NCBI RefSeq assembly: GCF_003073045.1 | Contig: NC_037595.1 | Coordinates: 3,224,001-3,288,000, forward strand | Length of the DNA stretch: 64,000 bases | Direction of reading: 5' to 3' | Origin: Pomacea canaliculata | Lineage: Eukaryota; Mollusca; Gastropoda; Architaenioglossa; Ampullariidae | In this document: positions 25,662 through 35,909 of the stretch, in pieces | How the letters are laid out: each line of letters opens with the position of its first letter | Numbering within the stretch: position 1 is the stretch's first letter | Notes under the pieces: generated by a model | What the model was told of the DNA's origin: nothing | Database searches by the model: none | What the model saw: the letters and a program-made list of their open reading frames with translations, nothing else | Translations under genes and position numbers: made by a program

Positions 25662-25669
25662 CCGACTGG

Positions 25670-26719
25670 CCAGAAGTCAGGTTTAAAAGCCCAGATTCTT
25701 GTTGGACACTAAAGCTTTCAACCTGCCAGGTTTGTTCACTTCATAAATATTTTCTCTCTCCTCCGCGTGGTTTTCACTCACCTGACAAGCCACAAAAGCT
25801 AATCTCTTGACACACACCCTCTGACAGCAGCTCCACGTGTAGGCTTTCCTCCCTCACCTTCACCAGCAAATTCCTCCATTTCCTGCTAAGTGACTTATCT
25901 CCTCTTGACCCCCAGTCTGGGCATGGTGGAGGATGGCAGGGAGTCTCAGGGGTCAGATGGCTGATTATGGTCCTCTGTGTGTGTGTGTGCCCGATGACAA
26001 TGGAGGAACCGCAGAAGGCCTAAACTCTTCTTATTATGTTTTGGCTGGAAAAGAGTTCATCAGGGCCATGCTGGCTATGTATGTTAGGGTTTTAGCTGGA
26101 CTTCAATAAGGTCATGACATAATTAGACGCCATTTTGGTAGTCCATCTCCTGAAAATATATAATGCACATACTAATCAAGATTTTTTTTTGGGTGGGAGA
26201 AGCAAACCAAGAATTCTAATACAAAGCCTTAAAAAGTTTGGTAAGGAGTATCAAGACACATCATGATTTTGAATAGTTAACTGCTTCACAATAAACCTAC
26301 TATCGGCATACCTACCAGCATCTTGGTAGTAATGACTAAATGAACTCCTTCTACATGCCTGGTGACTTTTAAATAAAGATTTGTGGAGAGTGATGATCCC
26401 TCCCCTACTTTGAGAGGGTGAGTGCTCTCAGTCACCTTTTGTTTTTACCTGTTGATCTGTATCAAGTTTTGTGACTAATATTGATCAGTGAATCTGTTAT
26501 ACCATTTGCTGTTTCTGGATTGATTTCTCTCAGTCCCACTTGTTTTCCTTTTTCTGTTACATTTTATTTCTACAGCCACATTGGCTGTTCTGGGTTCAGT
26601 TCTTGTCTCCGGCACTCTATTCTATCTCTGCATGTAGCAACTGTATACAGGGCTGACTGTCTCGTGATGATATAGCTTTAGCTGCTGGCTCGGCATATAG
26701 CATCAAGTCCACCCCATCC
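25670..26719. other. Non-coding, turning AT-rich
   Basis: No gene supported. From about 26 kb the base composition shifts to AT-rich and stays so to about 30 kb. The upstream part of the LINE relic may extend into the right end of this interval but is not recognisable. Confidence 0.45.
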
Positions 26720-27045
26720 CCACTCTTTTACAGCCACATTGACACCATCCTGCCACTGGCTGCCAGTACTTAAAGAGTTTAGCTCTGAAAAAGTTTTGTT
26801 GAGTTGTCATGACAAGCTCCAGGCAGGTCTGATATTGCTGACATTGTTCATCTCTAGGAAGCCTACAATGACATTTAGCACGATGCCAAAACAAAATATT
26901 TGTGTCAATGAAATGTTTCTGTAAGTAAATGAACTCTTTGCTTCTAGACCAACTTTTATCATTATTATTGTGTCTGTTTTTATTTTTTGTAAAGCACTTT
27001 GAGCCAGCCTTTGATGATAGGGTGAAGCACTATATTGTGTCTGTT
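26720..27045 (+). mobile_element. Relic 3' end of a non-LTR retrotransposon (CR1/L2-like)
   Basis: Around 26,735-26,775 the plus strand encodes, across a frameshift, HID-TIL then HWLPV. This matches the conserved HI(T)PIL...LHWLPV stretch after the reverse transcriptase in CR1/L2-type ORF2 proteins. At about 26,985-27,040 follows TTTTGTAAAGCACTTTGAGC and then AGGGTGAAGCACTATAT, which resembles the common 3' tail (GTAAAGCGCTTTGAG...GCGCTATAT) of such elements and the SINEs that borrow it. Stops and frameshifts show it is dead. The clade is assigned from memory of these motifs only. Confidence 0.5.
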
Positions 27046-27845
27046 GAATCAAGGAACAAAAGAGGTTTCAGTCTTGGAAGTTATCAAGCTTTAATTTGTA
27101 ACATAACAGTTGGTAATTCTTCTTGATAAATATCTCTGCTTAGTGAAGATAATACAGCTTTAACCAGATAAAGGGTTTTTGTCCAGGGCTTGTATTCATG
27201 TTGCATTTTTAACCCCATTAGCTCATTTTCCAAGCTGGATGGACAACCCAGTACTCATGGACTCAGGGTAAGCCTAACCAAATTGTTATACCAGCTGGTT
27301 TATTGGAAGTCTACCCTTCAAGTCTCATACCTAGGGTAAATACCAAGGAGATAATAACTTAGTTTAACTGAAAGGAGCGCAGGTTTTTTCCAGTTTTTTA
27401 AAAATAACTGGACATGGTATACAATACTGTTAAAAAAAAACCAACTTAATATCAATTTTTCCATTAGTCATTTCCTAATGAAAATGTTTTTGCTGAGAAT
27501 AATCTCTTGGCTTGAATGAATAAATTTGTCTGAAGCTTCTTGCTTAAACTTGTATATTTTTAATGTTTTTTGTTTTAGCTGTTGTCATGTCCCATGATTA
27601 AACCACATGTAGTGGCACGCTCAGAAATGTCCATTATGCCAATCAGTTAATTTCAACTGTTCAGTGGCACATGACTCAGGAGCTAGTCTGTTGCCTCCGT
27701 TCAGGCAATCGACACCATGGGTGATGTCCACGAATACCAGGACTCCACAGAGCTCTAACTCAAAGATTGCACTCAACAAAACATAACATTGACAAGTCAT
27801 TCAACACAAACATCAGCACAAGATATCAAAGAATTCAGTCACCTG
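27046..27845. other. AT-rich non-coding DNA downstream of the p27-like gene
   Basis: No supported gene. GT-rich sequence just left of 27,846 on the minus strand (TGTGCTGATGTTTGTGTTG, about 27,800-27,820) fits a downstream polyadenylation element for the p27-like transcript. Confidence 0.4.
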
Positions 27846-27851
27846 TTTATT
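27846..27851 (-). promoter_or_regulatory. Putative polyadenylation signal of the p27-like gene
   Basis: AATAAA on the minus strand, followed within about 30-50 nt by GT-rich sequence, at the far end of a long AT-rich stretch without exons. Cleavage would fall near 27,825. The link to the p27-like gene is inferred from strand and position. Confidence 0.35.
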
Positions 27852-30613
27852 ACATTTTTCATTTTGTTATTCTGATGAAATGCAAAATGAACAAAAACCA
27901 CTCCGCCATCAAGCACTGCCACTTTGCTAGCATTCACATATTTTAAATTACTGTCTGTTATGCAAAATATTCATCAGTATATACAGGTCTTCCAGACATT
28001 TTTAGGATCTCTAAATAAAGTACCAAACCACACACAATCACACAGTCTACAAAGCTACGATCACATTAAGCACATACCCATGGCTTCGCCCTTAATCATG
28101 TACAAATTAAAAATGAAAATGGGGTGGGGTTGGAGTCACTGGGGTGAGGGAGCAAAGGACTTCTTAAGACCTGCTGCCGGATCGCATTGCACAGCCCTAT
28201 TCCGTATAATTACAGTAATAAAAAAAATATAGTCAAGCCCCGTGTGTGTGTGCAAGACAAAAGATTAATAGAGAAAGAGATGAGAAATGTATAAGCATGA
28301 CCAAAAGTTCAAGCAGGAGCAACAACAGGGTTAACAAAATATCCACATCAACATCAATCACCACCACAGTACTTAACATGTACAGGGGTGAGATAGCCAG
28401 ATAGCTCTCGCAAATTATATTACTATGTTAAAAAAATAAGACTTTCCAGAAGTCTCTAGAAACCAGGGAAGCAAAGACTTATGTATTTCACACCTAACAA
28501 AACAAAATGTTCCTTCAGATGATCCTCTACAGTTCCTCACTGTATACAATATTCTTACCTTTGAAGTAGAACAGCTCTAATTTTAAAAGTCTAGACATAA
28601 AGATAGCATCACTGTAAAAGCAAATAACAGCATTTTTTAATATCCAGGCGGATAAAAACTCAAAGATTTTTTTATCAATGCACATAGTAAAACCTTCACG
28701 CTGGCAGAAGCCTAAATATATTAAAATATCTTCTTCCCATATTTTCTAAAAATATAGTTTAAAACAACAGGAAATTCAACATCACAAACTCAGTCTTATG
28801 TCACGGAAGAACTAAATTTTAAAATAACTCTATACAGAAATTAAACCGCCTTAACATGTAGAGTTCATCTTAGCGAACAGTTATTTTTAAATCCGAACTT
28901 TTGAAAATACCTTTAGTTATTGGCTGGCAGCAAAGATTCAGGCCCTAAAATTAGCATTTCGGTGTGTCACAAAGTCAATTTGTCCAGCATTCTAACAAGT
29001 GCAAGGAAAAAAGTGACATTCTGATAAAGCATAGGCTCTTCAAGCACAAGTTGATTCCCATGACCAGGTCTCGGCTTCTTACAATAAATAATGAAACACT
29101 ATTTTAAGACATCCTTTCCAAGCCTGCCCAACCAGCAATCATATATGTCCTCCCACACAGTTAATATTGAAATACCTTTTTCCACTCAGAATTTTCAAAT
29201 ACTTAAAAAAAAACCCCACAAGAAGTCCCTTAAGGGAATCCATAAGAGTGTGTAATATTTTGTTATCTCTCTACACTTAAAAACTGCTAACCAATTTTTT
29301 TTCTGGAGCTGTTTTGGTGGTCTATGCAAGGTACAGAGATAATAATAGGAATATCCGACTCCAAGGCAAAACATTTCCCCTTCCTTTCTATTGCGAAATG
29401 TCCCTCCTTGTGCTGTCATGAAGTCTTCCTTAGGCCTGTGCAGTGATGAACAAATTACAAGTAAAACTTAGTATTTTGTACCCACACACTGAGCCAGCTA
29501 GACAAGGAGATAATATGCAGAAAAGAAGCCATACACATTGAAGGCACACAAAGAGAGCTGGGAAACAATACAACCTCTGAAGGTGCACAAGCATAAAACT
29601 GAGTGAGCAGAAGGAAATGGCAAACTGAAGGAACAAAGTGATCTAAAATCAGATCGAGTTTTCGTACCGTATCAATATGTAATAAATTACTCAATGATGT
29701 TGTAATTTATATCTATAAATATATACATACACACATGCAGCCAGTGTTGTCATTAATGCACCAGTTAATAACCCCGGCATTCACATGCACATGAACGCCA
29801 GTCGACAACTCCAGCATTTACATGTACATGAATGAAATCTCAAACCTCCCCCTCCCCTTTCCAAACCTCACCTCTCTTCAAATATTCCACAAAAACTCAT
29901 GTTAACTCACATGAGCAAAAACATGGAAAGCATGTTAGAGAAGATACAGTCTGCTTGCACACAATTACATTGATGCAGCTTGTCTTCCAGTCTCATCTGT
30001 ATTGCAGAAGTCTTTCAGCATGCTAGATAACACCACTGCAGCCCACCCCCCAAACAAAAGGTAAAAATCCAACTGCCTGCACCCAGAAAACATACATCAT
30101 TAAATTTCTTCCCTTGAAATTTCCTTACAATTACATCATGTCCTTTTGAATGGTTGTGTTTTAATAGGGATGCATGGGGAGGGGGAGTTCAGGGGGAAGG
30201 GTGTTACATTATCTAGCAGTTGCTCTTGCTTAACACCAAACTTCACAATATCCCTGTGAGATCTTTGAAACTGAAAGAACTTGTAAACTTCGTGACCAAG
30301 AAGGGCAGTGAACGCACTGACTAGAAGCATGGCCTCAAAGAGTCTTCCATGTCCAAAGGGTGTGCAAGTTTTGACGGACTGTCCAGCAGAAGCAAGGAGT
30401 TGAGAACTTCAATGCCGGTTCTTTCGGATGTTGTTATTTTTTGTTCTGGAACAAGACTTGCTGCCTCTCGCAGCTCGCTACATTGTGAGCACTGGACAGT
30501 TATGCCTGCGTCTCTCAAATTCCACTCTTGAATCTTGAGGTGCTCGCCCAATCAAATCAAGCCTTTGGCATTCGGGGGAGGGGCGAGTTCTTTCCCAGGA
30601 CAACTCAAGAGAG
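27852..30613 (-). other. Probable long 3' UTR of the p27-like gene
   Basis: About 2.8 kb of uniformly AT-rich sequence without exons, tandem repeats or transposon signatures, between the putative last exon and an AATAAA. The minus strand carries two Pumilio-type sites (TGTATATA; plus-strand complements at 27,978-27,985 and 29,720-29,727). Vertebrate p27 mRNAs are known Pumilio targets. That this is one UTR is inference, and an AT-rich intergenic region cannot be excluded. Confidence 0.35.
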
Positions 30614-30648
30614 CTAGTTTCGCATGGAGCTGCCCAGAGACGAAAGAC
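30614..30648 (-). CDS. Putative last coding exon of the p27-like CDK inhibitor
   Basis: A very good acceptor (T-rich run ending TTCTGTTCACAG) precedes 30,648. Exon 1 ends in phase 1, so joining here adds Gly and then ten codons (LSSLGSSMRN) before TAG at 30,614, for a 168-residue protein. A second acceptor 19 nt further on (CTCTGGGCAG, exon from 30,629) gives 49 residues ending ERRRHNCPVLTM with a stop at 30,478, for 207 residues. That is nearer the usual p27 length and has a basic tail. A phase-0 reading is also open but does not fit exon 1. Only the exon boundary, not its frame, is reasonably supported. Confidence 0.4.
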
Positions 30649-33600
30649 CTGTGAACAGAAGAAAAAAATACCATAAAATTCATGTGTTACGTGCTTCATA
30701 AATTTCTGCAGCTGCTATATGAGTATAAGAATAGCTGTAGAGAGGAAAAGACTGAGAGAACACGAGTAACAGTTTCTCCTGGGGGGGGGGGGCCCTGCTG
30801 TCACTGCTCTTACTGCATGTGCAGTGGTGCAGGTGAACTTAGCACTACATGCAGCATCATGTGAACTTTGTCAGAACTTTCACCTCCATCATACCCAACT
30901 CAAACTGAAGTGTCTATAACCATTCTGTTATCCTCCATAAACGGTTCTTCAGGTCACCCAGGTTTAAAATACCTTTACTACTCAGTCATCCCTTGCTGGT
31001 ACCGGTCATATTTAGGGGAGGGAAGGGAGGCAGATGGGGAGGCCACAGTTATGCACCTTGCTATAAAAGCAAGTCCAGATTTCACAACATCTTAGGAGAC
31101 ACAAGTTGTTTTTTTGCAATGTCCGCGAACAAGTTCAGGGGAAAGCGAGTGGGGTCTGTTTTCCCGGCGCGTACACACACAGCTTGTGTAGTGGAGTTGT
31201 AAACGTAGTAAAAACGTGAGGGCCTCGCTAGGACACAACCGCCAAGCAGAAAACGCCCTTTTTCGGCAGCACGTCCTTTGACCCCTGACCCAGAAAATGG
31301 ACTGACCAATGGCGTACGAGGGATGCCGCACTCTTCACGGAGCTATTTTGAGAGCGGCTACAACTTTTCCCCAGCGACTGCAACTTTACACCTCACCCCC
31401 CTCACTTGCAACTGTTCTTCCCTCTACGGGGAGAGCATGAGTAAGGGGGGAGGTGGGGAGGTGGGTAGTGAAGCGCGAGGAGAGAGCGAGGCAGGCGATG
31501 AGCGATAGCCAGCGTGAAGTGAGCTCTATGCAAATGAGACCCCGGACTGCGCGCGCAGGAGGGGAGGGGATGAGTAAGAGGAGACGGGTGAGAGATGGAG
31601 GTGAGAGATCGCATGCCCAGGTTCACTTCCAGCCCTATCAAAAGATGCCTAAAAAGTTCGTTAAAATCACTACGCAATCACACAAACAAATGACGCAATC
31701 ACGACCGATGTGAATGCACAGCAACAAGGAGGATGCTGTTAATACAACCGAGTGTCTATACTAGCATGGAGGGCTCTCGGGTGCCAGGCTTGTAAACTAA
31801 CAGACGTTAACAGTTTTAATGACTGATCACGTGTGTGCCTGCGCTCACAGTCAGTGTTAATACCAGAAAATTAACAGCTTTATCTGATCCTGAGGTCGGC
31901 GAAGGAAATTACTACCGCCTTAACCTTTTCCTCACTCTTCCCACCACCACCACCACCACCAACACCCTCCACAACGCTAGTCTGTCCGCAAAGCAGGCCA
32001 CACGTCACACATGTGCGTGACGTATTTCGTTGCACGAACTGGCAACAACGTGGCCGCAGCCCTCGTTACGACTCCATTTATAAACAAGCGAGTGACAAGT
32101 GCCAGTAATTCAAGTAACATGGGTGGCGGTCATCAGCGAGGATCGCAAAGTCGAAAATAAAATGGGAAGGAGTGGGGTGAGGGGCGCAGGGTGTGAGTGC
32201 AAACTGAGGGTAAGAGGAAATGGTTGACAGGAAAACAAAACAACGCCCGATCCCAAGGTCGTAATGGTGGAGTGAAGAAAAAAAAAAAAACAACAGTAAC
32301 GGCTATTTTGTGCTGATCGCGCACCCGCACGTATCATTATCGTGATTTCCGTTCCGTGTTATCTTTTCCTGCGAGGAAACAATACCAGCAGCTGGTTTCG
32401 ATTCTGTTTTTCTTTCATTTAATAAAGATTGGGTAAACCGATAATCAGCGTTAATGGTTTAAATACATGATTGTTGTTTGCAACAAATTACAGAATTATC
32501 AGAACAATATTTTGAATGGCAGAGAATGGCGGACATCACTCATCAATTACTAGTGGGAGAGAAACACTGCCATGGGGTGGGGAGGGGTTTCCTGGTCGAC
32601 TGTTTACACCACAGCACAACAAATCACGTGACTAAGGCAGGATGCGCGAGCGAGAGCGATGCTGAAAGTAGACGAGTGGGTGGGCATGGAGTTAATTTGT
32701 TGCAAATCAGAATAAAAACACTCTTAAGAGGATAGCATAGGGCAAAATTGATAAAGACTCAATCACAGCCAACCTTTGCTATCACACTGTACCCAGCCCT
32801 ACATGGCTTTACCTATCTAACCCCTTCCCCAATATCTTGCCCTCACATAGGGTACACAGACTATCTTTGTCACAACACCTGTACTTTCTTCCACTCTACT
32901 GTAGGTCGGCCTTAAAATTTTTAAAAAACTTCCATTTCGTGCTTATATTTCCTCCCATAATCGCCATTTTCTCCACTCGCCAGTCCGAAAATCCAAAAAA
33001 ATGAAAGGCAGCGAATTTTTTTTTTAAAACTTTGTTTTGCTCCACCTGCCATCTCCTAATCTGTTCCCTCAAATTTACCATTTTACTCCTAACCTTGTAA
33101 CCACGGCTGCTGACATCTTTATGTCGAGTGTCTTATTCGTCTCCGTCTGTTGCACAAGCGACAACAGAGCTGAGGATGTACACCTGACAGAGGGCGTTAA
33201 TCTTACCCACAGGTCGCTTCCTACCTGGCAATTTCCCTCCAAACTTTCTTTCCTCTTCGCACATCGTGAAAAGTTTACTGGGACAGGCACAACCGTCAGG
33301 GGTTGGGGGGAGGGAGAAGGAGGGAGACAGACTGATGCTGGCCATGCATGTGCGTGCATGCTTCGGAATACCGTGAGCCTACCATGATGATCAGATGATC
33401 ACTAACTTTTGTGATTTTTACCATGAAGGCCCTCCAGACACACAGCACCTAATGTTACTCCAACATTTTTATTTCGCAAAAAAAACCCAAAATGTTCCAT
33501 AATAATTTTGAAAACTCTTAACATCCAAAATAAAAAGTAATATTTACCTCAACTACTGTCTAGACGCCTCTTTTTGATGCAGACCACAGGTTCTGTTTCG

Positions 33601-35240
33601 GGTGTAGCACTTCTCTTTACTATCTTGTAATAGTCTGAAACAAAGACGAGGTCTCCTCATTAAAACATTTAACACCTCGTCAACCACAAGCTTTCGGTAA
33701 ACGACAACCTACCCTCTCTCTCTCTCCATCACACACACATTAACGCTTGACAGTCCCCCCTCCCCTCACAAAAAAGCATCGTTAAACCTGAACCTAAAAT
33801 CAGCTTGAACAAGGTTTGTAATGATATTCCCAGTTGCCGCCATTGCACTTTCATGTCCAGACGATTCTCGCCGAGGTTCAAAGGCGGTATCAATTGAGCA
33901 GACAATAAATAAATAGATGAAACCAAACAACGACTTTTATATGAAAATGAATCTTTAGAGTTCAATACCAGTCGAGAAAACAAAATTATTCTGCGTTGGT
34001 TTGTCGAAGTTAGCATTATTTCTGACGAGCTCTTTGATTCATCCGCGACTCTTCAGGAAATAGCATTAACGAAAACAATTTAATGTCGTGTGCACGCGCA
34101 TGTAAATATACACATGCAAGTATGAAAGAAGAGGGGATGGAAAAAAAAACAGGTTGAAGAGAAAGACGATGTGAGGCGGGGATTTAAACGCGTGGCGCTG
34201 GCTGCGGCCGACATGTCTGATCGTGCCCAGCCCCAGTGTCAGCCGCCCACTATCCGCGCGGTTACAGCAAGACGCGACGCGACCCGCACGCGACCTTGCA
34301 GCGCAGCACGGCGCGATCGATCTTTCCGTCACCAGCAACGACGCCAACCGTGCTCTATCCCTCGCCACCTCTTTGTCTTGGCGCCTTTATCTGCCGAGAC
34401 TTGTCCACCGCTGACCGCCTCAACTTCCCTCTACAACACCCGGGGTCCACTTCAGCTGACGACGACCACCCGACATGCACACACTTACATACACAGGTGA
34501 CAGTCGTTTAACGACACTTTGTTTTAGTCACTCACTCCATGAGGGGTCAGGGGAATATTTAACTGACGAGTCGATTTTAATTTATCCTGAACCAAAAATA
34601 CATTTCCAACAGATTTGAGCATGCCGAAAACGTTGCAGACGAAATATTCACGATGGAAGGTGAGGATGGGTGACATGACTGATTGCAAAAGAGGCTGGAG
34701 TTGATTGAGGGTTGGACGAGTGAAAAAACCGTTATCAAACTACAGCACAGACATGCTTCGATCGCGACTTTGTTTGCACACACCGACTGATGCAGCAGTT
34801 TTATGGCAGGCTGCTTCTTCTCCTCCCCTCCTCCCACTCCTTTTTTTTCCACTGGTTTTTGTGATAGCCTTTCTTTTGTGAGAGACCGTTAGTGTCTGTG
34901 ATTCTCTCTCTCGTCCCCACAGACCAAACCTGCTTATTTATCCATTTCATGGTGAGACAAGTGTAAGCGTGATCATAAAGTTTGGTCATCTGATTCTTCC
35001 ATGTTGCCCCACCCTCTGAGGATCGCTTTACAGACACTGCGCTACATCCCCCCACGAACCCTCCCTCGCCCTCCACACACCACCACCAAATTCTACTCCC
35101 AAACCACAACAAACCCCAAGGTCAATAGTACGCGCGCATGAGAGGAAGGCAAGCGTGGTCGTGTTCATGCGAAGTCTGGCCGAGGCTTGTCGCGGGAAAC
35201 ATAAAAGTAATGAAAGATGTAAGATACACATCCTGCTTAC
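30649..35240 (-). other. Inferred 4.6-kb intron of the p27-like gene
   Basis: It runs from the donor GTAAGC at 35,240 to the acceptor near 30,649. It contains CpG-rich blocks (about 31.1-31.6 kb and 34.17-34.45 kb) that could be internal regulatory or promoter sequence, a G12 run at 30,781-30,792, a (CAC)n tract near 31,940 and a TCACGTGA site at 32,624-32,631. Open frames in the CpG blocks have Arg/Pro/Ser-rich composition expected by chance in such DNA. Confidence 0.45.
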
Positions 35241-35712
35241 CTTCTAACCGACTCTGGATGTTTCGTCCTGGCTTCTTGCTGTACTCCGATTTGGAGCTCC
35301 GATGTGGTGGTGTGGTTTCGTCCTCGACCTGTTTCTGGGATGCATTGGAAACTCCCAACACCACATTCACATCTCCACGCTGCACAGGGCTAGCTTGCGA
35401 CACCAGGGCGGCACGACTACCACCATCGTCGTTATCGTCTGTGTCCACGTCTCCCTGTTGCTGTGCTCGTCGCTTGCTGCATCTCCAATTGTAGTTTTTA
35501 TAGTACACAGATGGAATGTCCGATGAGGGTGGTGTAATCCAAGCGTAGGGACCACTCAAAGGCGTGTCTGTTCTCACATCGTAATTCCATCTTTCTTTGA
35601 AACGTTGGGCGTCCCGATCGGCATAGCGCGACGACAAGTCCGAGGACTTTCGTCGACTGCTGCTGTCCAGAGGGCCGAACAGACAGCGCCTTACATTGGA
35701 AGCTACAGACAT
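35241..35712 (-). CDS. CDKN1B-like: Cyclin-dependent kinase inhibitor of the Cip/Kip family (p27Kip1/Dacapo-like), first coding exon
   Basis: Members bind cyclin-CDK complexes and block the CDK active site, restraining the G1/S transition in the nucleus. This exon encodes residues 1-157 and carries the whole inhibitory domain: RRCLFG (8-13), the cyclin-docking RxL motif; RWNYDVRTDTPLSGPYAW (41-58), the CDK N-lobe binding stretch; and VYYKNY (69-74), with Y70 aligning to human Y88 that enters the ATP pocket. The rest is Ser/Gln/Asp-rich and probably disordered. TTPP at 133-136 and SP at 108-109 are possible proline-directed phosphorylation sites, and KKPGR (146-150) is basic. The ATG at 35,712 has A at -3 and starts just before the domain, as in p27. 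The exon ends at donor AAG/GTAAGC in phase 1, the phase I recall for the human CDKN1B intron. Which vertebrate paralogue it equals is undecided. Confidence 0.9.
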
Positions 35713-35837
35713 ATTCCTGGGAATGATGAAGATTATCCACAAAAGAACAACACAACCTGCACCATCCACCAACACGCTTGCTCTGTCGAGTTAAAGCCCT
35801 CGACCCTCATAAAGCCACAACCACACGACGCTTGAGC

Positions 35838-35909
35838 TCACGTGACGATCAGAGTCCTCTGATTGGCTGCGAGCGAACAAGTTCCAACATGAACGACGGC
35901 TGCGATTGG
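35838..35909 (-). promoter_or_regulatory. Probable promoter of the p27-like gene
   Basis: Upstream of exon 1 on the minus strand lie two CCAAT boxes (ATTGG on the plus strand at 35,862-35,866 and 35,905-35,909), both in the context AGCCAATC. A palindromic E-box TCACGTGA lies at 35,838-35,845, about 130 bp before the ATG. CpG content is raised across 35.3-36.0 kb. NF-Y binding to CCAAT boxes and MITF/TFE/USF-type binding to TCACGTGA are established for such sites. Their use here is inferred. Confidence 0.5.

Noticed and set aside
32760-32785. ATCACAGCCA followed by CCTTTG, resembling the miR-2 seed region
   Set aside because: No complementary arm within hairpin distance and the 3' half does not match.
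34171-34500. Arg/Thr/Pro-rich plus-strand frames in the CpG-rich block
   Set aside because: Lies within the inferred p27-like intron, with no domain or splice support; composition is that expected of CpG-rich DNA.
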